A stretch of 64,000 bases of DNA from Pseudocercospora fijiensis CIRAD86. Lineage: Eukaryota > Ascomycota > Dothideomycetes > Mycosphaerellales > Mycosphaerellaceae. Positions 21,097 through 33,488 of the stretch are shown piece by piece; the stretch's first letter is position 1; every line of letters starts with the position of its first letter. The notes beneath the pieces were generated by a model. It saw only the letters and a program-made list of their open reading frames with translations, did no database searches and was not told the DNA's origin. The translations under genes were made by a program, and so were the position numbers. The stretch covers positions 4,787,126 through 4,851,125 of the forward strand of contig NW_006921532.1 of NCBI RefSeq assembly GCF_000340215.1. The letters are read 5' to 3'.

Positions 21097-24042
21097 AAGG
21101 CCACCACGAACCGAGTTTGACTCACAAGCACCGATTCTCCGCCAATATTTATGCGAAATATCGCGTGACCAAGCAGTATCTTGAGGTATTTCATCCTTGA
21201 CTTGGCAAGCAGGCTGTCTTTTCCAATCGCTTTAAAGGCGTGACTGGAGCACAACCTTCGCGATCTTGACCTAAGCACATCTGAAGACATTACGGGCAGC
21301 CCGAGCTCCCTGAAGAGGGACGTGTCCACTTGCGACGCTCAACGCTCTAGAAGAGTGCGACAACCATCTGAATATCATCGTGACATTTGAGGACCCTCAG
21401 GAAGAGGTATTGACAGGGGGCATAGTTCATGCGTCTTAGGTAGCACCGACTGCAAAAGCTGGCAGCATGGCAATATCAGGGCGATACCATGATGGATGCG
21501 GACGAGTCCGGTCGCAGTGAGCGGACACTCCAAGCCGCACACGTTCTCGCTGCGACATCCTCTTGACGTCTACGATCAATAGCTGTCAAAAGGTTTTTGA
21601 TCTGATGGAACGTGAAACAGAATGTTGCGAAAGATGTCCCATGCTTGAGCTAATACAGCCCATATAGCCTACCAATTCCAGTTGACCTCGTGAGACGTGC
21701 CATGGACGTGCGATTTGCTTCATGGCCATCAAGCAATCCTTCGTACGCTTGGTAGGTGGAGCACGCAAATAAGCTTTCGGTGCTTTCCGGGATAAGCACA
21801 CAGTGGCCGAGGCCGCGGTGTTGACAGAAAGTCGTGCTGAAGAACGTTATTAATAATGATGCACCGGTAGAGTCGTAGACACATCGATAGCGGTCGCTTA
21901 AACCTTGGAGTTTTTGGCAGGGATATATGGTGGCACGGCATTGGTCAAATTTCTCGCGTGGTTGGAAGCACGAATGCTCGTGGTTTGAGAAAGCCAATCT
22001 GTGAAGTGATGCTGGGGTAATGCAGTAGCTGGGCAAACATTGGCGTTCCAACAGCACCAAGCGGCCTAGGTACTGTAGCCACAAGACAGCGATGGCGACG
22101 TCGATATCGTCTGCTTGTGGCAGGCAATGAAATTGCAGTGTGCGGTTTGCAAGTATCATTGTGGATTGGCCGGCTCGCAATTGATCGCGCTCCGATGCAT
22201 ACATAGGGATGTTGGAATACAGCTTTCTGTAAATGCAGGCTCTGTACACTGTATAATACACTGGTGGACACCAGTATACATATGTCGGCCCCACCCGGAT
22301 ACTAGGATATCTGAGGATTATCGAGTAGCCTAGCCGGCTGCAGGCAGGATATCAGCGTATCCGATAACTCCTCATTGTATGTACACACCAGCTAAATTTT
22401 CCGCCCCTGCGTACATAGTGTATTACAGAGCGTGTACCCATACACATGTATGTGTAGCTCCATCACTATGCATACAGTAGTTCTACGTATGTGATTTTAG
22501 CGTAGACTTGGCTCTCCCGTAGCCAAGGACTGCTAGACGCCACTCGCTTCAGCGTAGCATTGGCAGAATCAAAGATGACCATGATAGGAGTTGGCATTGT
22601 CTGTGTGAGAAATAGACGTAGTATTCTCGGCGTTTGCGCAAGAATGTGTTCTGAAGCTGTGCGGACACAGACTGGCGAACAAGCAAAGACGAATGTCAGA
22701 CTACTACCGGTTTGCGCTCTCCCTGCATGTGCATGGAAGTCTGACAAGGTTGAAGGTTGCGGCAATGGGCATGCTTCCGCGAGCAGCAAGCCAGCTCTGA
22801 GCTCTCCTGGTTAAAACGCGGCTCTGAATGATGCTTGTGAATGGAGGCGGCAGACGAGATGTGAGGCGTGAGGCGTTGGGGCCTTGGACGGCTGGATGGT
22901 TGAAAGTGGAATCGAGGCGTTGGAGGGTTGATTTGAGTGTTTTGAACCGAGAGCGACAGCGAGCACAGGGCTGGCGGCTTTGTTGTGTGCGCTAGACATG
23001 TGCAATAGCAGCGATCCTGGGTAGCGATGGCCTGGGCGTCGAGCACTGCCACGCTTGGCGAGCAAGCTTGAACGTTCTGTGATCGACGTATGACAACAAC
23101 CTTTTCCTATCATCCTATGCCGTGGCCATTATCATTGTGAAGAGCTGAGGCACGGCAGAGCAGCTGGCGGCGCGTGCCATAGCGCGGCTTTTTGCCTGTA
23201 ATAACACTCACATCACCGTTCGTTTGTGTTGCAGTCAGCGCTTCAAGTCTGCGGTGGATGACGAGAGCTTAGCAGTGCTGCCACGACTACCACGCATCAC
23301 GCACCACGCACCACGCACCACGCACTACGCACTACGCACCACGCACCACTCCTTTGCCGCTCGCTCGCTCAATTCACGACCACGCGAACAGCATAGCCAC
23401 CCCGGACAGCGCCGCCTCGTCTTGCCTCCTTCCAGCGAATTGCTACGCCGATGTCCGACGCCTGAACACTCTGCCGCTGCCTACCATCTTCCTACACAGC
23501 GGAGCTTGGGCATGCACAGCCTCGTTCCCACCGCATCGCCGCATCGCCGCATCACCGCACCTGCACTCCGGATCGCCTCGATCGCCAGCTTCGTCGCGTG
23601 CTGCCACTGCCACTGCCAACCGTCCCGTCCAGCATCGCTCCTGCCCTCTCCGGTCCCGCACCATCGCAGACTGCTCTTGCCGCATGTGCCCCTCCAGTGA
23701 ATGGCACTTGCGTCGAGATTCCGTCGACCTGTTCACTCAAGCAAGAACGGCCCCAGACGCCGCCTCCACCGCCTACCCTCGACGCTCTCACTCTCACTCT
23801 CATCACTGCTGACCGTGCCTCCACCCCACGGGACCAACTGCGCCTCTTTGCCTTCGGAAAGCAGGTTATCAGCGTGTTCTACCTCGATATCCTTGACGAT
23901 CATTCCATTCCCTTGCATGTATTGCCCTGCACCTTGAGCCCGCCTACACCCCCACTGGCCGCAGCTGCAATCTGCTATATTGGCCGCATGTCACGCTGAG
24001 CCTCCACCGGTGAGCACAGCATTGTGTCTTGGCAAGGACGGC
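21097..24042. other. 2.9-kb gene-free interval and PMC1 leader
   Basis: No gene is supported. Minus frames at 21650-22294 (214 codons) and nearby are Cys/His/Tyr-rich without a domain. From about 23340 to 23980 the plus strand is pyrimidine-rich with few purine runs, as in long fungal promoters and 5' leaders, and the frames there are low-complexity artefacts of that. Confidence 0.5.
23291..23346. repeat. 7-bp tandem repeat (CACGCAC)8, imperfect
   Basis: Eight consecutive 7-mers are present: one cacgcat, four cacgcac, two tacgcac and one cacgcac, in the leader upstream of the calcium ATPase. Confidence 0.9.
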
Positions 24043-27000
24043 ATGGCGGAACACAACGCGCCTGGGGATGCTGCTCCCACATCACCTGCAGACGGCCAAG
24101 GCCGACGGCCTCGAGCACCAACAATCACCATCGACACCTCCGCTGTGCGGCGGTCCGGCGATGCGAATCGACCTCCGCATCCAGAGATGAGTGAAGTCCC
24201 AAATGACAATGGAGTCAATCTTGCCACATCGGGACTACGACCTTCGATCAACACGCAGGCTGCTCAGCCTGAGCTCCTAGGGAAGCAGAGCTTTGAAAGT
24301 AGGGAATCAAGGCCCACCAGCCCGCACAATGTCTCTTCGCCGTCACAATGGGGTCAGCCACATGGCTTTTTGTCAGTGCCGTCAGGAAGAAGTAGGGGTG
24401 GTAGCATCGACACGGATGGGGATTCGTCGTCAACGTCTGACTTTACTTATGTCAACACACAGACGCCATCCGATGCCTCGAAGGGATTCGGCAAATCCGC
24501 CCACGAGGGAGACCATCCAATTCTATCGGACGAAGAAGCACTCACACCGGATCCGGGAACCGAAGACGACTTCCACAGGGACAACAATCCCTTCGCTTTC
24601 ACACCAGGTCAGATGTCGAAGCTCTTCAATCCCAAGAGCTTGGGCGCTTTTCATGCGTTGGGTGGACTCACAGGCCTGGAGAAGGGCCTGAGAACAGACA
24701 GAAACTCTGGTTTGAGCGTCGACGAGCATCAACTGCAAGGCAACGTTTCTTTCGAGGACGCCACCCATGTCGGCAGCCCTTCCTCGGACAAAACAGTAAT
24801 AGAAGAGCCAGAGTTGGCTGGTGGTGCCCAGTCCGTTTCCGGCACGTACGACGATCGAAAGCGCATATTCGACGAAAACAGACTACCCGAGAAGAAAGTG
24901 AAGAACATCCTACAGCTCATGTGGATCGCCTACAACGACAAGGTCTTGATTGTTCTGACCGTGGCCGCCGTTATTGCATTGGCGCTTGGTGTATATCAAG
25001 CGGTGGCCTTTAACGGTGTGGAATGGATTGAGGGTGTCGCCATCATCGCCGCCATCACCGTGGTAGTCCTCGTCGGGGCCATCAACGATTGGCAGAAGGA
25101 ACGGCAATTTGCAAAGCTGAACAAGAAGAAAGATGCCCGATCTGTCAAAGTTGTGCGCTCTGGCAAGACGCAGGAGATCGACGTGCAGCTGATTCTCGTT
25201 GGTGATGTGTTACTGGTCGAACCCGGCGACATTCTTCCCGTAGACGGAATCTTTATCACTGGCCATGGCGTAAAATGCGACGAATCATCTGCTACTGGAG
25301 AATCAGACATCATCAAGAAGACAGCCGCCGATGAAGTGTACCGCGCCATGGAGGCCCACGATTCTATGAAAAAAATGGACCCTTTCATGATCTCTGGAGG
25401 CAAAGTTACCGAGGGCGTAGGCCGCATGATTGTCACAGCAGTTGGCATTCACTCGTCATATGGCAAGACTATGTTATCTCTCCAAGAAGACAATGAAGTC
25501 ACGCCATTGCAGGTGAAACTCAATGGCCTCGCAGAATACATCGCGAAGCTCGGCAGTAGTGCTGCACTTCTGCTCTTCGTGGTCCTGTTGATCAAATTCC
25601 TGGCGCAGCTTCCTCATGACGACTCATCGCCTGCGGACAAGGGCCAGTCCTTCATGAAGATTCTCATCACTGCCGTTACCATTATTGTTGTTGCTGTGCC
25701 GGAAGGTCTCCCGCTTGCCGTCACACTCTCGTTGGCTTATGCAACAAAGCGTATGCTGAAGGACAACAATCTCGTTCGAGTGCTTCGCTCTTGCGAAACC
25801 ATGGGAAACGCCACCACTGTCTGTTCAGACAAGACTGGGACACTGACACAGAACGTCATGACTGTCGTTGCTGGCACCGTTGGGACTTCTAGCAGATTCT
25901 CAATGCGTGCCGGACGGCGGGACGATCAAGGCAAGCCCGACCCCAATGATGACCTTCAAGACGACATCGACGATGTAACCATTAACGAATTCATCAAGAC
26001 CCTGTCGGAACCCCTCAAACAGCTCTGGAAGGATAGTATTGCCATCAACTCAACTGCGTTCGAATCCGAAGAGAATGGTAAGGTCGTCTTCACAGGATCC
26101 AAGACGGAGACTGCTCTTCTCGATCTGGCACGCGACTATCTTGGCATGGAGCGTGTCGGCATCGAGCGCAGCAATGCGGAAATTGTGCAAATGATTCCAT
26201 TCGATTCTAGCCGAAAGTGCATGGGAATGGTTATCAAGCGCAAAGATGGCAAAGGGTATCGGCTTTTGGTCAAGGGTGCGTCTGAAATCATGCTTCGACA
26301 CTGTTACTCGATCATTCGCGACCCCACCCGTGGCACAGATGCCACCAGCATGACTGCCGATAACAAGAAGACACTCGAGAAATTGATTGATGCCTATGCA
26401 TCGCGCTCGCTGAGAACGATCGGATTTATCTTCCGTGACTTTGATGGCGAGTCATGGCCTCCACGTGGTATCAAACGGTCGGAGGATGACAAAACACAGG
26501 CCTCTTTCGATGACATTTGCAAACAAATGACTTTCGTCAGCATTGTCGGAATTCAGGATCCTCTCCGTGCGGGCGTACCAGAGGCTGTCAAGGATTTCAT
26601 CACCGCAGGAGTCTTTCCACGCATGGTTACTGGAGACAACATTCTTACTGCAAAGGCAATTGCGACAGAGTGTGGTATATTCACTCCAGGTGGTGCAGCG
26701 CTTGAGGGCCCCGAGTTCAGGAAAATGAGCAAGCAAGAGCAAAGACAAATCATCCCGAAGCTGCAAGTCCTGGCTCGCTCCTCGCCCGATGATAAGCGTA
26801 CCTTGGTCAGGCGCCTGAAGGAGATGGGAGAGACTGTTGCTGTTACTGGTGATGGTACAAACGATGCTCCTGCCTTGAAAGCTGCCGATGTTGGTTTCGC
26901 CATGAACATCGCAGGCACAGAAGTCGCCAAAGAGGCATCCGATATCATCCTCATGGACGACAACTTTGCTTCCATCGTCAAGGCGCTTATGTGGGGACGC

Positions 27001-28317
27001 GCTGTCAACGACGCCGTGAGGAAATTCTTACAGTTCCAAATTACCGTGAACATTACAGCTGTTGCCCTAGCGTTCATCTCTGCTGTTTCCAACGATCACG
27101 AAGAATCGGTCCTGACCGCAGTCCAGCTTCTCTGGATCAACTTGATTATGGACACGATGGCTGCGCTTGCTCTTGCAACCGACCCACCCAGCCGCGAAAT
27201 TTTAAATCGAAAACCTGACCCAAAATCGGCACCGCTCTTCTCTGTCACAATGTGGAAGATGATCATCGGCCAAGCCATCTATCAACTCACCGTAACCCTC
27301 ATCCTGTACTTCGCTGGTGCAAGCATCTTGAACTACGAGACAGAACACGAACACAGACAGCTCCAGACACTTGTTTTCAACACATTCACATGGATGCAGA
27401 TCTTCAATGCTCTGAACAACCGACGATTGGACAATCGCTTCAATGTCTTTGAGGGTCTTCAGCGAAACTGGTTTTTCGTTGGCATCTTCCTTGTCATGGT
27501 CGGTGGTCAAACCCTCATCGTATTTGTTGGCGGTTGGCCCGCGTTCCAGGCCGAGAAGCAGACCGGTGCCCAGTGGGGTATCGCTCTTGTCTTGGGTGCA
27601 TTGTCGTTGCCAATAGGAGTCATAGTCCGACTATTCCCTGACGAAATTGTGGCTGCGGTGGTACCACCATTCATCAAGAGCTGGGTGCGCAAGAACAGGG
27701 AGAAGAGACTCAAGCTCGAGGATGAGGAAGCTCAAAGCCCGTTCCAATTCAACGATGCACTCTACGACATCAAGGAAGAATTAGCATGGCTAAGGAAGTA
27801 CAAGGGCGGTCGCCTTAACCAGCTTCGATTCGCAATGACTCATCCAAAGGAGGCCTTTAGCAGGAGCCCCAGCCGAAGCAGGGCCAGTTCCAGCCTACCA
27901 AGGACACCGCAAAACGAGCGAGCAGAAGGTGAAGATGGTCACTCACCGGCGCCACCTACACCTGAATCTCGCCGTCGCCGAGGCAGGTCAAGGTCCAACT
28001 CGACCTTTGCTGCCGGAGCAGCGATGGCAGGCATTGTTGCTGGGTCCATTGCTGGAGGATGGTCCCCTATAGAACGTCGTGAAGGCGACAATGACAGCCT
28101 TCGGTTTGGTCGCGAACGTTCGAAGAGTGACCTTAGCAAGGAGTACAGGCTTGATCCGCACCCCGAGACAAGCGATAAGGACAAGCTCGTGGTAAAGGCT
28201 GATCCAGCCCCGGAACGCGGTGCGCCGCCAAGTCAGTCAACCAGTACTACGCCCGCATTTCCCGTTGGTCCTTACAGTGGAGATGACAGCTCCAAGCATG
28301 ACGATGTTAAGCCGTGA
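24043..28317 (+). CDS. pmc1: vacuolar/plasma-membrane-type P2B calcium ATPase (Pmc1)
   Basis: This P-type pump moves Ca2+ out of the cytosol, in fungi mostly into the vacuole, and is a known calcineurin/Crz1 target. It is one exon of 1424 residues from the ATG at 24043; upstream the frame begins only at TTG. A disordered Ser/Thr-rich N-tail (about 250 residues) precedes the first helices. Motifs seen are SSATGESD (actuator), PEGLPLAV (helix 4), CSDKTGTLT with the phosphorylated Asp at about residue 596, MVTGDN and TGDGTNDAPALK. Helices 5-10 include LWINLIMDTMAALALATD. The C-tail is rich in Arg and Ser (SPSRSRASSS, RRRRGRSRSNS) and could be autoregulatory. Its length is slightly above the family's usual 1200-1400. 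Confidence 0.95.
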   Translation: MAEHNAPGDAAPTSPADGQGRRPRAPTITIDTSAVRRSGDANRPPHPEMSEVPNDNGVNLATSGLRPSINTQAAQPELLGKQSFESRESRPTSPHNVSSPSQWGQPHGFLSVPSGRSRGGSIDTDGDSSSTSDFTYVNTQTPSDASKGFGKSAHEGDHPILSDEEALTPDPGTEDDFHRDNNPFAFTPGQMSKLFNPKSLGAFHALGGLTGLEKGLRTDRNSGLSVDEHQLQGNVSFEDATHVGSPSSDKTVIEEPELAGGAQSVSGTYDDRKRIFDENRLPEKKVKNILQLMWIAYNDKVLIVLTVAAVIALALGVYQAVAFNGVEWIEGVAIIAAITVVVLVGAINDWQKERQFAKLNKKKDARSVKVVRSGKTQEIDVQLILVGDVLLVEPGDILPVDGIFITGHGVKCDESSATGESDIIKKTAADEVYRAMEAHDSMKKMDPFMISGGKVTEGVGRMIVTAVGIHSSYGKTMLSLQEDNEVTPLQVKLNGLAEYIAKLGSSAALLLFVVLLIKFLAQLPHDDSSPADKGQSFMKILITAVTIIVVAVPEGLPLAVTLSLAYATKRMLKDNNLVRVLRSCETMGNATTVCSDKTGTLTQNVMTVVAGTVGTSSRFSMRAGRRDDQGKPDPNDDLQDDIDDVTINEFIKTLSEPLKQLWKDSIAINSTAFESEENGKVVFTGSKTETALLDLARDYLGMERVGIERSNAEIVQMIPFDSSRKCMGMVIKRKDGKGYRLLVKGASEIMLRHCYSIIRDPTRGTDATSMTADNKKTLEKLIDAYASRSLRTIGFIFRDFDGESWPPRGIKRSEDDKTQASFDDICKQMTFVSIVGIQDPLRAGVPEAVKDFITAGVFPRMVTGDNILTAKAIATECGIFTPGGAALEGPEFRKMSKQEQRQIIPKLQVLARSSPDDKRTLVRRLKEMGETVAVTGDGTNDAPALKAADVGFAMNIAGTEVAKEASDIILMDDNFASIVKALMWGRAVNDAVRKFLQFQITVNITAVALAFISAVSNDHEESVLTAVQLLWINLIMDTMAALALATDPPSREILNRKPDPKSAPLFSVTMWKMIIGQAIYQLTVTLILYFAGASILNYETEHEHRQLQTLVFNTFTWMQIFNALNNRRLDNRFNVFEGLQRNWFFVGIFLVMVGGQTLIVFVGGWPAFQAEKQTGAQWGIALVLGALSLPIGVIVRLFPDEIVAAVVPPFIKSWVRKNREKRLKLEDEEAQSPFQFNDALYDIKEELAWLRKYKGGRLNQLRFAMTHPKEAFSRSPSRSRASSSLPRTPQNERAEGEDGHSPAPPTPESRRRRGRSRSNSTFAAGAAMAGIVAGSIAGGWSPIERREGDNDSLRFGRERSKSDLSKEYRLDPHPETSDKDKLVVKADPAPERGAPPSQSTSTTPAFPVGPYSGDDSSKHDDVKP

Positions 28318-28921
28318 GCAATGATGCAGTGCTCGTGTGGAGATACATACTGTATAGCGACCGAACCGACACCCATGAGGCCAGATGTAATCTCTAGAAC
28401 TCTATCAGTTCTTCGGTCGAGATGAGCATCGATCAGAGTACACCAATTACTCAATCAATGGCCCAGGAAGGCTCTCGGAGGCCGAGAGGAAAGAGGAGAG
28501 AAAGTGAAGTGGGAAGAAGAGATCTTGTTCTAAGCATGGCGATTGGCGTTTCCTTTGAAGGAGAATATATACAAAGATTGACGGCCGCGCAGAAGCAGCT
28601 CGCCGCCGTTTGGGTATTGGCCGAGCGCCCTATAGAGAGTTCATCTGGCAGAAAGACATCTATCATGAAGAGACCAGAAAGTCAATTGCGGACACGCAGC
28701 TGTATTTACCTTGTACTACCATCCTCTTACCAGTCAACCAACTCCGAGAATCATTCTCAATGTTTTGGAGATTCGTCGTAAAACTCACTCTCGGTGACGC
28801 AAAACTACTTTGGTTGAAGTGACCAGCCATGGCGAATTCCAGAGCAAGAAAATCATCAGGTCGCCAATCACGGAAGATGGCATTGGCAGTCCATACATCC
28901 CTTTGCTCGCACAAAAGAAGG
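28318..28921. other. convergent 3' interval
   Basis: This is the 604 nt between the ends of the ATPase and P450 genes. Short frames show no homology that I recognise. Confidence 0.55.
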
Positions 28922-30589
28922 CTACAAGTCTGCAGTTCTCGCTTCGCTTTCAGCGATCCACTTGTCAAGCAACTCCCTGTTCCTGGGTCGCAGACCGATC
29001 TTGAAAGGTTTTGGATCCATGGTCAAACCATTTGGCAACTTGTTACAACCCATGGCGTCGAGGATTGGGGCATCGTTTGGATCTTTAGGCGGCAAGATCT
29101 CAAACGCTGAGATCATCTTCAGGAAAGCGGTGTATAGTTCTCGATTTGCGAGATGGCTGCCAATGCACATGCGAGAGCCTGCTCCGTAGCCGTAGTGCGG
29201 AGTTCCTCTGGTCGCTGATGCGTCGTCGATGGATTTATCCGACATGTATCGATCTGGGTTGAAGGTGTAGGGGTCTTTGAAATGTGTGTCGTCGTAGTGG
29301 GCGGCGTAGGCGTTCATGTAGAAGGATGTGCCGGCTGGAATGACGGCGTCGCCCCATTTGATGTCTTTGATGGACTTTCGTGGAAGGCAGATTGGGATTA
29401 CGGACCAAAATCGGAGGGTTTCCTTCACAAGTGCCGTGATGTATTCGCACTTTTCTTCAACGAGGCACTTCTCCCAGGCATCGTTGTCGGGGTATTGGGC
29501 ATTGATTTCAGACAACGCACGTGCTTGGATTTCCTGGCCATGTTCTGACGAAAGATAGGCGATACACATGATGAGGTTGCCCGGGACGGTGTCGAGACCT
29601 GCAGAGACCATTGATAACCCGATGGACATGACTTCTGCGTCGTTCAACTTGGCCTCTGGATCCTTGAGCACATGGCCTGAAATGCAAGGCTTATCGGTTC
29701 CTTTCGCAATGCGGTCCTTGAGTCCATTGAGAAGACGGTTCATGTATATTGCTCTTCGTTTCTTGTACCTGTGATGCCATTCACATTAGCAAGCGCTGGA
29801 GGGAGACAGGTGCGGAAGTACTGACTCAAGAGGCTTGTCGTTACTGCCGGGTAGAAGACGCATCAGCGGGACGTAATCCGCCCAGTTGGTCGCGGTGCTG
29901 CGGAAGAAGCTGATCTCGCGCTCCACATGAACAATTTCTTGGAGCAGATTATCGTCGATGTTGCCCTCGATCTTGTAGCCATAGTTCAGAGTAAGAGATG
30001 TGGAGAGCGCAAATCTCTGAAAGTATGGGTTTATATCAATATCGTGCGTGCCGTAGTCGGTGTTTTGGACCATTTCCTTGACCGACTTTGTAGATTCGTA
30101 GTCCAGAATGGGCATGTAGCTTGCCACTGCTGGTCGGTTCAGAGCAGTTGCAGCCGCTTTGCGCCTGTTCTTGCAGCTCTCATCCCAAGGACTGGTTCCA
30201 ATGGTGAAGCCCTCGCTGGAGCTGACCACGGTGTGGAAGGTGTGCAATGTCGGTCTGCTGATCAAGGCAGACTGGTTGGTGATCCAGAGATTCTTGACAC
30301 TGTCAAACGTATTCGCGAATACAATTCTTCGGTTCCCTAAGCGCACTTGAAAGACAGGCCCGTACTTCTTGGCGAGTTTCATGGCATTGACCGGATGGTT
30401 GTCGCCTAGCTGCTTGAGATTGCCCAGAAGAGGGACGCCCGGCACTTCTGGTAGGCCTTTGATCCTGGGTACATCGGTTCTGTCAATGATCTTGATTATG
30501 GCATAGACCACGGCCATCAGAAAGAATGGAAGAATTTGTGGCTGCAGCAAGAGCGCAACAATGCTCGTCGGTTCCTGCGTCTGCCCCAT
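28922..30589 (-). CDS. CYP504-like cytochrome P450, phenylacetate/hydroxyphenylacetate hydroxylase type
   Basis: This is an ER-anchored P450 of 536 residues. Exons 30589-29826 and 29768-28922 flank a 57-nt intron (GTCAGT donor, GCTAATG branch, phase 2) and join PLE to YKKRRAIYMN. The N-terminal anchor is ILPFFLMAVVYAIIKII, followed by a Pro-rich hinge. The I-helix is SAGLDTV, the K-helix KETLRFW, and the haem loop YGAGSRMCIGSHLANREL with the Cys ligand. The haem-loop wording resembles CYP504, whose Aspergillus members PhacA and PhacB hydroxylate phenylacetate and 3-hydroxyphenylacetate on the way to homogentisate. The next two genes encode homogentisate and fumarylacetoacetate enzymes, which supports this. 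Which ring position is hydroxylated cannot be told from sequence. Confidence 0.82.
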
Positions 30590-31480
30590 TGTGGCCAGCT
30601 CCGTCTACTCTGACTTGGGCCTCTCTGGATCGTATCCTACGCGTGCTAGTCAATGCCGGACCGGGTTGAGTCGTCTCGGATATATATGTACGCTCAGCAG
30701 TGAATGCAGCACACGTACACACAGCAAAGTGTTGACGGAACACAAGAGAAGATAGGCGGCTCACCGCGAGAGTAGGGCGTGAGAGTAAGAGCTTACGGTG
30801 AGGTCTCACAACCCCAGCTCCGCCGTATACACCTTCCCTTCCGCGCGATGTAAAAGCTAGGGTGTGATCCAAAGCTGTCTTGGGAAGGATCAGAGGTACA
30901 GTACGAATTACGAACTATGTCCCCATGGCCAGAGGCGACATCGCGGGGCCGGCGCCGGCGGAGGGCGAATGTGCAGCCGTGATGGTGCACGAGCTGGCTC
31001 GCGACATGGGGTCTAGTCCTGCTTAGAGGCGGAATGCTTCCTTGGAAGCGGAACCTCATCGACCACGTGATATCAGATTGAGTGGAACGAACGTCGTGCT
31101 TCCATCGGCCAGCGTTCTGCTGAAATGACGAGCTGTGATGAAACAGACCGATTCTTTTCCGAGCCATGGAGTACGAGACCTACAGGCGATACGCAATATC
31201 AGAGACCAGCCGAGACGTCTCCATGTCCTTCAGACGACGTTGTGAGATGCGATTGCCCTAAAGAATCTTGCGGCAATTAACGATGCGGAGCTCGTTGAAA
31301 GATAATGATAATGCGAGCTAATGCGAAAAGCCTGTCCCCAACTTCATTTCTATACGACAGGACGAGCACATTACAGCAGACACCATCCATTCAAGAAGAT
31401 ACGAAGATGAGAATGGCTGGAGTGTATTGGCCTTGGAACTACTGGAAGCCAATAAACCGCTCGGCTTCACCAGTCGTGGC
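30590..31480. other. intergenic, P450 promoter
   Basis: These 891 nt lie upstream of the P450 start and downstream of fahA. No gene is supported. Confidence 0.55.
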
Positions 31481-32863
31481 TTAGAACTTAAGGTCAAGTG
31501 CAGGTTGTATCTGGCCGATGCATTCACCAAAGCCGACAAGCCCGTAATCTTCCTTTCCACACACTCCCGACAGAATGACAGTATCGCCGTCTTCCAGGAA
31601 TGTGCGCGTTCCTCCATCTGTCAGTTGCAATCCATGCTTCCCGCCCTCCGTTGCCTCCAACAATGCGCCTTTCGAGTCCTTCGTGGTGCCACTGATCGTC
31701 CCTGAGCCTAACAGATCACCGACCTTGAATGGACAACCTCCTATGGTGTGATGTGCCAGCATTTGAGGGAAGGAGAAGAGTAACTGAGTGGCTTCAGTCC
31801 GCGATATGGTTGTTGGACTTCCACCAGCCGGAGTCAGGGCGAACGAGAGATCAATGGCATAATGAGATTTGCGGCCTGCCTCGTCAAGATACGGCAATAA
31901 TTTCGTATCGTTTTCCAGACCATCAGTAGCAAATGGTGCCAGTGCATCCATAAGCACAACCCAGGCCGAGATGGTCGTGCCAAAGTTTTTGGCATTGAAA
32001 GGTCCCAGTGGCACGTACTCCCACGCTTGGATGTCACGGGCAGACCAATCGTTCATTAGCACCACCCCGAAAAGATGCTCCGGCGCTTCCGTCACACCGA
32101 TCGGCTGACCCATAGTATTGGGTTTGCACACAAAACATCCTAACTCTAGCTCAATATCAAGCTTCTTGCAGGCCTTCAAGACAGGCTCCTTCTTCTCGAC
32201 CGCTGGATTTAGGAGTATTTGTCCAGTAGGCCTCACGATCGGTGTGCCAGAGACGACTACCGAGCTGGCTCGACCGTGATAACCAACAGGTAGATGCTTG
32301 TAATTTGGCTGTAGTGCATTTGCTGGACCGCGGAACAGCACACCGACTTGGTAAGCATGATTGAGACCGGCGTAAAAGTCCTGTCGATGATCAGTTCACG
32401 CCGACCATGGGAAAAGGTTGCTCGGGACCGAATCGATCATGGGTGCCTGGTCACTTACTGTATAGTCACCAATCTGCATTGGAAGATGCGTAGTGACTTG
32501 GTCGAGGGGTATAAGTGCTTCCTGCTGGAGAGACTTGTTCTGCTCTAGCACGTCCGGGAAGGGGCCGCCGTCGAGTAATACACTCTGCAAGTATTCTCGC
32601 ACCACTCTGTGCACTGGTCGTCCGAGAGCTGCAAAGGCATTGAGGGTCGGTTGCGAAAAGACGGCTCGGTGAGGCTGAATGATGGACAGCTTCGAGAATC
32701 CATTGCCTTGGGAGAATGCATGCAGATCCAAAGCATAATTGCCGATGGCTACAGCAGTGCGAGGTTGCTGGAGTGTCGGTGTTGAGATGATGCCGAAGGG
32801 AATGTTTTGGATGGAGAAATGGCTTTTGGCGTCGATGCTGAGCCAGCTTCTGAGAGATGCCAT
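31481..32863 (-). CDS. fahA: fumarylacetoacetase (FahA)
   Basis: This enzyme hydrolyses fumarylacetoacetate to fumarate and acetoacetate, the last step of tyrosine and phenylacetate breakdown. Exons 32863-32459 and 32380-31481 (78-nt intron, both ends phase 0) give 434 residues, the usual length. Exon 2 opens with DFYAGLNHAYQVG, which carries the metal-binding Asp and catalytic His of the family. Other matches are VGYHGRASS, ELELGCFV, LMNDWSARDIQAWEYVPLG and GSGTISG. It is divergent from hmgA with 625 nt between the start codons, as in the Aspergillus homogentisate cluster. Confidence 0.95.
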
Positions 32864-33488
32864 AGCTGGTCTGAATGCTGGTGCCAGCTTGCTGGCAGTG
32901 TTGACCTATGCGTTTGTGCTAGAGCATCAGCAGTAATATGCCGTGCAGATATCAGTGGTCAGGTGGAGAGCGATTCGGACCAGATTCAAGGCGGATGCTT
33001 CGCGATGCTTCGCGATTGTGTGACGTCGCGAGTGCTCGTGCCGGTTCGCAACGATGGGTGTGGTGTGGTCTGGTAGTACAGGGAGAGGCGCATCTTAAGG
33101 GCGATGTTGCCGCAAGCACTGGTTGGCAGCGCGTGGGCCACAAGAGCTGTGTGTGAAGGTGAAGGTGTGGTGCTGCGCGGAGGCATTCCGCCCCTTGTCT
33201 CCGCTTGCACAACTGCGGGTAGCGACGGGCCATTGGCTTTTCCGCCAGGCCCGCGTGTGGCCGTGGCCATTGCCGTGAGTCCGTGACGCGGAATTGGACG
33301 AGTGGAAGCTCGAGAGCTGTCATCGTACCGCGCTGAACAGTAGCACCAGCAGTGAGTGACAGAGACTACAAAGAATGCCTTCGACGTTGTTCACCTCACC
33401 CTGTGAATGCCATACTGCATCCACATGCCATGAGCTGATCTCCCCTGTCCCTTCTCCTAACAGCCATTGATCTACAGTCAGTCCCGCC
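32864..33488. promoter_or_regulatory. divergent fahA/hmgA promoter region
   Basis: This shared 625-nt intergenic region must contain both promoters. A perfect 10-bp direct repeat GATGCTTCGC lies at 32994-33003 and 33004-33013. I cannot identify a regulator site with certainty. Confidence 0.55.

Noticed and set aside
21595..21625. Hammerhead-ribozyme-like CTGATG...GAAAC string
   Set aside because: The core needs CTGATGA with paired stems; here the core base differs and no stems form.
21650..22294. 214-codon minus-strand frame in the gene-free interval
   Set aside because: Cys/Tyr/His-rich, no recognisable fold or family; overlaps other equally weak frames.
23224..23999. Overlapping plus-strand frames rich in His, Pro and Ser
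   Set aside because: They are by-products of a pyrimidine-rich leader and tandem 7-mers upstream of the calcium ATPase.
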